The translations under genes were made by a program, and so were the position numbers. Below the pieces are notes generated by a model that worked only from the letters and a program-made list of their open reading frames with translations, had not been told where the DNA came from and made no database searches. DNA of 64,000 nt from Rana temporaria. Its lineage: Eukaryota; Chordata; Amphibia; Anura; Ranidae. Numbering within the stretch: position 1 is the first letter of the stretch; every line of letters starts with the position of its first letter. Below, in pieces: positions 56,612 to 64,000 of this stretch. The DNA is taken from positions 138,710,642 to 138,774,641 of the forward strand of contig NC_053489.1 of assembly GCF_905171775.1 (NCBI RefSeq), given 5' to 3'.

Positions 56612-56914
56612 TAACTCCACTTTTGTTGAGATTAAAACATTCCGCTCTAGGTGATCTATGTACATTGCAAGGATTTTAACACATCCTACCTTTTGTTATT
56701 CTGAAGAAATCCATGTGTGTTTGTCTGTGTCCATGTAGGAAAGTGAGTCTAATGGGAGTGGTTTCATAATTATCAACCAGCTGTGCAAATGCGGAGCACT
56801 AATGAGAAAAGCTGCTGGGCCTGCATCCCTTTAGACGTGATTTCTTATTGGGAATATCTGACCAAAAATGAAACTTTAGTTGCAGAAAGTGCTTGGAATC
56901 TCACTTGTATCTGA

Positions 56915-57447
56915 TGCCGCGTACACACGATCGTTTTTTGGCATGAAAAAAAAACGTTATTTTCAGCATGTCCAAAAAATGACGTTTTTCCAACTTCATC
57001 ATTAAAAACAATGTTGCCCACACACCATCGTTTTTGAAAAATGATGAACAAAGCGCGGTGACCTACAACACGTACGACGGCACTCTAAAGGGGAAGTTCT
57101 ATTCGCCTTTGGGCTGCTTTTAGCTGATTCCTTGTTAGTAAAAGACGATTCGTGCTTTTCTGTCTGTTACAGTGTGATGAATGTGCTTACTCCATTATGA
57201 ATGGTAGTTTTACCAGAACGAGCGCTCCTGTCTCATAACTTGCTTTTGGGCATGCGCGGGTTTAAAACGTCGTTTTTGCCCACACACGATCATTTTTAAC
57301 AACACGAAAAACAAATTTTTTAAAAACGGCGTGAAAAAATGCAGCATGTTCGAATTTTTTTTTTGTCGTTTTTCAGAAGCCGAAAAACGATGTGAAGCCC
57401 ACACACGATCATTTTAAATGCCGAAAAACGATCGTGTGTACGCGGCA
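56915..57447. mobile_element. GTACACACGA-type MITE (tgc subfamily)
   Basis: Ends tgccgcgtacacacgatcg / cgatcgtgtgtacgcggca. The interior has aaaaacgatg/catcgttttt palindromes and an internal acacacgatcattt end-like block, suggesting a composite. Confidence 0.78.
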
Positions 57448-57797
57448 TTAGTGTAGACTTCTGGAAACATCAGTGAACCAATCACACAAGCAGGAAATGG
57501 TGTTTCTGGGGGGCGTTCTGTACACATTCTGTGTACAGAACACCTCCAGGTAGCCATATTGCATTGCATTTTCAGAAAATTACAGTGGCTGCAGATTGAA
57601 AATGTTATATTATTTATTCTTTATTTGCAAAAAAAATTCCCACGAAAGTGGAGTTACCCTTAAGTTAAACTTGCACTTTTAAGGCCAACAAACACAGCAC
57701 AAAGGTTTATATGTATATGTTTATATGTATAATACCTCTAGGACTTGGAGGTTTTAGAGAAGAGTGTGTGGGCCATTTTCCATTTGTAAATCAATAG

Positions 57798-58128
57798 CAT
57801 AGCTCCCAACTGTCCCTGATTTGGAACATTGTCCCTCTTTCCTCCTCCTTTGTCCCTCATTTTGGTCTGATCTATATAGTTGTATATAAAATGCACTACT
57901 TATCTATCAAAAAGTGTTTCCCAGTGCTAAACCTTTCTTTCAATTTCTAAATTGATGCATTTGTAAATTCTAAAAGCCAGTATAAAGGAATATTAGTGAT
58001 AAAACAGCACTTGTGGGTTTAACCAATAATTTTTTTTATGCAATTCTCCTTTAATGGGTGTGTTCTATGCCTGCAGACTTTTGCTAATATGTGTCCCACA
58101 TTCCCATCTCACAAAGTTGGGAGGTATG
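57798..58128. mobile_element. hAT-like MITE, 7-bp duplication visible
   Basis: Ends catagctcccaact / agttgggaggtatg; flanked by tcaatag on both sides (57791-57797, 58129-58135). Confidence 0.75.
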
Positions 58129-58407
58129 TCAATAGGGGTAGTACTTTGTTATATTATTTTGATCTTTGCTTCCTATAAACTTCTTGAGAGCATTGTATGA
58201 AAGTTGTCAATGGGAAAATATTTTTATTTACATTATACATACAGTATAGTCAAATAAGTAAATTTTTCCAGGGTTTTTACTTTTACATCACAAAGAAAAT
58301 AAATCCAATAACAAGCAAAGGTTTGATGCAAGGGAACCACATTTGAACACAGAAATAGTAGGATGTATTTATCTTCCAACACTCTACCTATTCATCTTCA
58401 ACCGTAA

Positions 58408-59195
58408 AGGAGAAGTAAAGCCAAAGCTCATTTTTCCTGTACTTTTCCCGTGGAAGACGGGAGTGCTGAAGCCCTCTGTCAGCTGACGTAACAGAGCCGG
58501 TCCAGGTTCGGAAAAGACCGTGACCATATGGTTGGGATCCACCCAAATGCCTGGATAGAGTAAGGGAGGGTTATAACCCCTGTAAAGTTATTTGTCCCAA
58601 TGGGGAGATTTACCTAAGGTTCTTTGTTCCATAGCCAAAACAGGAAGTGAGAGGAAATTCCTGCAAATTAAGGGAATGTCTTGAGGCCCCCAGGTTATCA
58701 GAGCTAGTGTTCCCATTGGATGATTTCCCCTTTATTACTTTTCTGGGGACAACCCAAAATTTTGGACTTTCTGTTAAGCCTCGTACACACGACCGAGAAA
58801 CTCGATGGTCGAAACACATCGTTTTGCTCGTCGAGTTCCTTGTTAGGCTGTCGAGGATCTTGGCAAGCCAAATTTCTCCATTCCCGTCGAGGAAAAAGAG
58901 AACATGCTCTATTTTTGGCTCGACGAGATCCTCGACAGTTTCCTCGTCGAAAAATGTACACACGACCGGTTTCCTCGGCAAAAAAAAAAAACAGCAAGTT
59001 TCTTGCTGGTTTTTGCCGAGAAACTCGGTTGTGTGTACGAGGCTTCACTTTGACTTTCAATGATAATGGTAAACAGGACAAATAGAGAAAGTGAATCTCC
59101 CTAACTGGAGTACAGACAGCAATAGACGTGACAGATGTTCTAATCCCTTTCCACTCTATCCAAAAAAAAAAAAAAGTTTTGCCTTTAGTTACACT
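58408..59195. mobile_element. MITE with nested 58778 element
   Basis: Starts aggagaagtaaagcc and ends gcctttagttacact before TTAA; the left flank reads GTAA. It is interrupted by the MITE at 58778-59043. Confidence 0.45.
58778..59043. mobile_element. GTACACACGA-type MITE (cctcg subfamily)
   Basis: Ends gcctcgtacacacgaccgag / ctcggttgtgtgtacgaggc; interior as in 30691-30923. Confidence 0.78.
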
Positions 59196-59199
59196 TTAA

Positions 59200-59455
59200 C
59201 CCCTTCACGAAACACAGGGATGTGGAAGCGAACAATCGAGTCATGTGATCGCTGTGATTGGCTGTGATCGGAAAGCTCCCAATCGCTGGTTGCACCGGGA
59301 TCTTTCTGGTAACCCCCGGCTACCGTGCAGAGAGCGTGCTCTCAGCACCGTAAATGTTTTACAGAGGCTTGGCACATACGCTCAGTATGATGGCCCAGAC
59401 TCCGATAGGGCCGCATATATGTGTGTTCAGCCGACGTAAAGAGTTTTTTTTTTTT
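59200..59455. other. Fragment of the 29367-type MITE family
   Basis: Starts accccttcacgaaac and has tgtgatcgctgtgattggctgtgatcgg; similar in style to the family at 29367. No coding signal. Confidence 0.35.
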
Positions 59456-60552
59456 AGATGTGTTTTCACACCAGTGGATACAACATATTTGCTAGGCAAT
59501 GCCAGGTATCTATGGATATGACCACAGTGTATGACATCATAATAGCCAAGCAGTGTAATACAAGTAAACTATTGATAGGTATTTGGGGGTGATAAATAGA
59601 GGGCAAGTAATACATTTTGTTTTATAATATGTTATTGCTAAAACAAATACCCGACGACTATAGTACTGGCTGCGTTTTTTTTTTTTTGTCTTGACAGATT
59701 TTGATGCTGCTGATTATATGTAATTCGCTTCACTTCCTCCTCTGGGAGAGTTATTGAATTGATAACAATAACCATCTTTGCAACTCAAATCACATGGTGG
59801 AATAAAGCAGTGCTGTCAGAAGTATACAAACTCATACGGAGAGAGAAATCTATGGCACTTATCGAGTGTAGGTACAGGTTTGACTGCTATGACAGCATGT
59901 CTGAATGAATGGGAGGCAACTTCTGAAAGGGAGAAAAAGCGCTAATTGGAGTGGCATATTTCTCAAGCAGCTACTATATGTTTCTACAATAATTTTGCAA
60001 ATGTTGTCATCTCATTACACTCCATTTCCAGAACAGCAGTTAAATCTAGGAAAAGGAGAAGACTCGTTCTCCCCTGAGAGTGGGAGGAAAATGTAATGAG
60101 ATCTGCCCTTAGTCTTTGTAATTTGTCTCTCAGATGTGGCATGATGTTTAAGAAGAACTCCAGGCAAAACACCAACTGCATTAGCTACTATGCAACGTGA
60201 AAAGCTTTTTTTTTCTTCATCTGCTCTTTTGAATGCTCTGCTTGAGAGAAAATAGTGAGTAGGCGAAACTGTAATCAGTGCTGCCAGCAGCCCTCTCCCT
60301 TTGTTAAAGTGAACAGCTTGTTTCAAAAACTTTGCAGTAACTTTACATAATACATAAAAAAAAAATGCAAAGAAAAATAATGCTGTACAGCACAGAACTC
60401 ATGTAATAGTGTTCCAGGTTCTGAGATTTGTTATTTGACTCTCCAGTGCTGCACCAACCAACATGTAGTAAAAGAAACAATGTTGGGTGGGAACAGAGCA
60501 GGTCTTCATATCAGTAAAGCTGTGACCAAACGTTTTGAGAATGGCACAAATA
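59456..60552. other. No gene seen
   Basis: Mostly AT-rich. The end (gaccaaacgttttgagaatgg near 60522) resembles a common vertebrate transposon fragment that is then cut by the TTAA MITE at 60557. Confidence 0.4.
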
Positions 60553-60556
60553 TTAA

Positions 60557-60997
60557 AGTGGTTGTAAACTCAACCACACAACTTGCTCCTACAGGTAAGC
60601 CTAGATTAAGGCTTACCTGTAGGTGCAAGAAATATCTCCTAAACCTGCACGGTTTAGGAGATATTTACTATAATGACAATTGCTGATGTCTACGGCGCAT
60701 GCGCGCTGTAGACAATGACGCAGGTGCACTGAGTGTGCCATTTTTCTGAATGGCCTAACCTGCCGCTCCTGTGCGCATGCGAGGGAGTGACGTCATCGCC
60801 GCTCTGCCCAATCACAGCGCCGGAGCGGCAAAAACAGGAAGAAGATGCAAGGGGACATGGCGGTGGCGGCGGAGGGGAACGAGGAGGACTTTGGTGGCTT
60901 CGATCTCATAATGAGCTAGTATGCTATGCCATTATGCCTTTCTTGCAGGTTTATTTTTTCCCTGTTTTTCGGGGGGGGGGGGGGGTTTAGTTCCTCT
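60557..60997. mobile_element. piggyBac-like MITE (TTAA)
   Basis: TTAA on both sides; ends agtggttgtaaactc / agttcctct. Internal hairpin aatatctcctaaac...gtttaggagatatt, as in related copies at 16275 and 22340. Confidence 0.72.
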
Positions 60998-61259
60998 TTA
61001 ATGCCACAGTTGCATTTGTACACCAAAGCCCCCAGACCTCCGCAGAGAGACAATTACAGGCAAACCTTGTTTCTTCTTTACACAAGGCCCGGGTACAACC
61101 CATCTTAGGCTTTTATTATCGACCCGAGGTATGGATCCGTTTATAGCTCCTAGGCCTCCACAGAAGACCATTGAAAGAGCTTTTTCTTCTTAGCACATGT
61201 TCAACGTGACCAACCACCTTAGACACTGGAGAAAAAACTGAGATACTCTCCATTTGGGA

Positions 61260-61645
61260 GGGGTATAACGTTTGCGCAAACCAATTACTATACGCTTATT
61301 GCGATTTTTTTGACAAAAATATGTAGAAGAATACGTATCGGACTAAACTAAAAAAATATATATTTTTTTAAATGGGATATTTATTATAGCAAAAAGTAAA
61401 AAATATTGTGTTTTTTTCAAAATTGTCGCTCTGATTTTGTTTATAGCGCAAAAAATAAAAACCGCACAGGTGATCAAATACCACCAAAATAAAGCTCTAT
61501 TTGTGGGAAAAAAAGGACGTCAATTTTGTTTGGGAGCCACGTCGCACGACCGTGCAATTGTCATTGAAATAGTGACAGTGCCGAAAGCTGAAATTTCACC
61601 TGGGCAGGAAAGGGGGTATATGTGCCCTGTAAGCAAGTGGTTAAT
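61260..61645. mobile_element. Right half of the 29367-type MITE
   Basis: Co-linear with 29925-30125 (ataacttttgcgcaaacca, tatgtagaagaatacgtat, gggatatttattatagca) and extends to gcaagtggttaatt, a terminus-like end. Confidence 0.65.
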
Positions 61646-62099
61646 TATCTCCTGAAGAAGCACATAGTCGCAAAACATGTTGAGCTAGATCAAACCATCC
61701 CAGGTTGTGGCAATGCTTGATCATGCAGTGCTCTCAAGGGCACCAGCTCCTATGTATTACCATCATTAGTTGGGGGACTTAGACAATGTTTGGGGTAGGA
61801 ATTCAAAGTTGATATTTTATATACATCTTATTAGTACTAATAATCATGTTTTTATGTTTAATGGTGAATAAAGTACATAATTTTAAAACGTTTGTAGTAT
61901 TGGTACCTATAAAGTAAATTTTCTCCTTTAAATCTTATTCTAACATCTCCGAAACTGTCTGGGGGGTTCATCTGACACAATTAGGACAGGTTCTCTCATA
62001 GCTGTGAACATCACCACCTATTATTAAGCATGAAACTGTATCATTGTTTATATGTTGATGATTTTTTTTTTTTGTCAAAGCTAGGAGGATGGCATGCTC
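61646..62099. other. No gene seen
   Basis: Carries cctgaagaagcacatagtcg followed by caaaacatgttgagct at its start, a variant of the motif at 7217. The rest is AT-rich. Confidence 0.4.
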
Positions 62100-62102
62100 T
62101 AA

Positions 62103-62522
62103 GGCCTCGTACACACGATAGGTTAACCAGAGGACACCGGTCTGAAGGACCGTTGTCCTAGGTTAACCGATGAAGCTGACTGATGGTCCGTCGTGCGTAC
62201 ACACCATCAGTTAAAAAACTGATCGTGTCAGAACGCGGTGACGTAAAACACAACGGCGTGCTGAAAAAAACGAAGTTCAATGCTTCCAAGCATGCGTCGA
62301 CTTGATTCTGAGCATGTGCGGGTTTTTAACCGATGGTTTTGCATACTAACAATCGGTTTTGACCTATCGGTTAGCAATCCATTGGTTAAATTTTAAAGCA
62401 AGTTGCCATTTTTTTAACCTAAGGTTAAATAACCTATGGGGCCTACACACGATCGTTTTGGACCGATGAAAACGGTCCTTCAGACCGTTGTCCTCTGGTT
62501 AACCTATTGTGTGTACGAGGCC
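62103..62522. mobile_element. GTACACACGA-type MITE, TAA duplication
   Basis: Ends ggcctcgtacacacgatagg / cctattgtgtgtacgaggcc with TAA on both sides; interior close to 45549. Confidence 0.88.
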
Positions 62523-62865
62523 TAACTTATTCCTAGCGATAAAAGAAAGGCTCCTTAGCAAATATTTATTCTAATCTCTAATATACTGAAACTTTAATAC
62601 TGTCCTTAGGGCCCTTCTTTTCCCAGTGTAAATAGGTACAGTATAAGTTGATCCATGTTACATTGATGTCAGTCATGTTGCTGCATAAACTGACATAATT
62701 GCTACTATTTGCAGACATTGCAGTACATGAATATCACTTTCTACACGGGTCATTGGGCTCATAGTCAGCTGTGACAGTTGTACGGTCATTACAGCTGCTA
62801 ACGGGTGAAGGTTGCTCTGTGTGGCCTATGCAGCACTTTACCAGAGCTGGTAAGGTACACTGTCA

Positions 62866-63134
62866 GGCCTTGTACACACTACCAGTTTCCTCGGCAGAAT
62901 CCATCAAGAAACTTGGTGGGAGAGTTTTTTTGACGAGGAAACTGGTCGTGTGTACATTGTTCATCAAGGAAACTGTCGAGGAACTCGTCGAGCCAAAAAA
63001 AGAGCATGTTCACTTTTTCCTCAACGGGAATGGAGAAAATTGGCTCGTCAAGTTCCTCGACAAGCCTAACAAGAACTCGACGAGGAAAACGATGTGTTTC
63101 GCCCGCCGAGTTCTTCGGTCGTGTGTACGAGGCC
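62866..63134. mobile_element. GTACACACGA-type MITE (cctcg subfamily)
   Basis: Ends ggccttgtacacactacc / ggtcgtgtgtacgaggcc with flanks TCA/TAA. Same interior as 30691 in opposite orientation. Confidence 0.78.
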
Positions 63135-63239
63135 TAAGTCCTAAATTAATGTGTCCGGTAAACTTGGATCATGACCTTATTAAAATTACAATAGCATGCT
63201 ATTAAAATGTTTTTTCACTGAAATGTTGTGTTTACATGC

Positions 63240-64000
63240 AGAGGGGAAAAAATTATTTGATCCACCGCAGATTTTATAAGTTTGCCCACTTACAAAGAAA
63301 TGAAGGGTCTATAGTTTTTTTTATCGTATGTGTATTCTAGATGATAGAGACAGGGCGCGAGCACTGCTGTAGGCGATAACCACTTGGCCCACTCGCTGTC
63401 ACTTTACTATATTTAATATATCAGTCAAGTCATTGTTACGCTGTTTATACTACCAATAAAAACATTTTCAAACCTAAATGATAGAGACAGAATATCAACC
63501 AAAAATCCAGAAAAAACACATGATACGAATGTTAAAAATCGAGTTGCAGTGCAGTGAGTGAAATACGTTTTTGATCTCCAAGCAAAACATGACTTAGTAC
63601 TTGGTGGAGAAACCCTTGTTGGCAAGCACAGAGGTCAGATGTTTCTTGTAGTTAGTGACCAGGTTTGCACACATCTCAGGAGGGATTTTGGTCCACTCTG
63701 TATTACAGATCTTTTCTAAATCATTAAGGTTTCTTGGCTGTGGCTTGGCAACTTGAAGTTTCAGCTCCCTCCATAACATTTCTATAGGATTAAGGTCTGG
63801 AGACTGGCTAGGTCACTCCATGACCTTAATGTGCTTCTTCTTGAGCCACTCCTTTGTAGCCTTGGTTGTATGATTTGGGTCATTGTCATGCTGAAAGACC
63901 CATCCATGACCCATCTTCGATGTTCTGGCTGAGGGAAGAAGGTTCTCATCCAAGATGTTACAATACATGGCCTCATCCATTGGCCCCTCAATGCGCCAAA
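63240..64000 (-). pseudogene. Broken Tc1-like transposase, copy 4 (right edge)
   Basis: Read on the minus strand from the window edge: a catalytic-D region with NDPNHT-like residues, then a tga stop in place of the tryptophan codon before PSQSPDLNPIE (near 63815). After that come LWRELKLQVAKPQPRNLNDLEKI, EWTKIPPEMCANLV and the C-terminus VLANKGFSTKY (stop near 63594). The 3' flank runs to a terminus near 63245 (gatccaccgcagattttat). A small insertion at 63354-63477 lies in this flank. Its family differs from copies 1-3. The N-terminal half is outside the window. Confidence 0.85.
63354..63477. mobile_element. Short retroposed insertion, 13-bp duplication
   Basis: A 124-bp segment flanked by atgatagagacag on both sides (63341-63353, 63478-63490) within the Tc1 copy 4 flank. 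It has no inverted termini, so it is probably a truncated retroposon. Confidence 0.65.

Overview
The window looks like repeat-dense, non-genic vertebrate nuclear DNA, most likely from a large-genome frog (Anura, perhaps Ranidae). This rests on the repeat mix: fossil Tc1-like transposons of vertebrate type, vertebrate L1-like and CR1/L2-like LINE pieces, a tRNA-derived SINE, and dozens of fold-back MITEs with TAA/TTA, TTAA or 8-bp target duplications. The species call is an inference. I see no intact ordinary host gene, no RNA gene and no CRISPR array.

The centrepiece is a 3.2-kb LTR retrotransposon at 37603-40834. Its two LTRs are 574 bp each and differ at only four positions that I can see. 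They run TG...CA and are flanked by the 5-bp target duplication acgat. The single 634-codon ORF (38227-40131) encodes a SAP-like N-terminus, a SCAN/Gag capsid-like region, a CCHC zinc knuckle and a retropepsin-like DSG protease. Where integrase, reverse transcriptase and RNase H should follow, it carries about 85 residues of the Q (oligomerisation) domain of the host Groucho-family co-repressor TLE5/AES, in frame and without introns. Directly after the stop codon, in the same frame, lies a short remnant of an RNase H C-terminus. The whole resembles an acutely transforming retrovirus in layout (gag fused to a captured host domain, pol lost), but in a Ty3/gypsy-type, probably Gmr1-like, element.

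Layout. 0-3.5 kb: possible Helitron end, SINE, a two-exon Myb/SANT-like gene fragment on the minus strand with a duplicated first exon, and a 97-bp tandem array. 4.8-6.3 kb: nested MITEs. 8-18 kb: scattered MITEs, a second SINE and a 62-bp tandem repeat. 19.6-22.3 kb: broken Tc1-like transposase, then a broken L1-like reverse transcriptase split by a retroposed insertion. 22.8-26.4 kb: MITEs and a 1-kb hAT-type element with a C-rich tandem array and a GC-rich fold-back. 27-28.6 kb: CR1/L2-like LINE remnant split by a MITE. 29-36.5 kb: MITEs and a split Tc1-like copy. 37.4-41.6 kb: a three-level nest (TTAA MITE, TAA MITE, LTR element). 41.6-43.4 kb: unclassified interspersed repeat. 45.2-49.1 kb: a Tc1-like copy cut by three insertions, one of which holds two more. 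50-63 kb: more MITEs. 63.2-64 kb: a fourth Tc1-like copy on the minus strand.

Nothing here forms an operon or pathway; the relationships between features are nesting relationships. Because several MITEs sit inside transposons whose undisturbed sequence is known, their target duplications can be read directly. That supports PIF/Harbinger-like (3 bp), piggyBac-like (TTAA) and hAT-like (8 bp) assignments. Statements about family identity come from recognising the sequence, without database searches.
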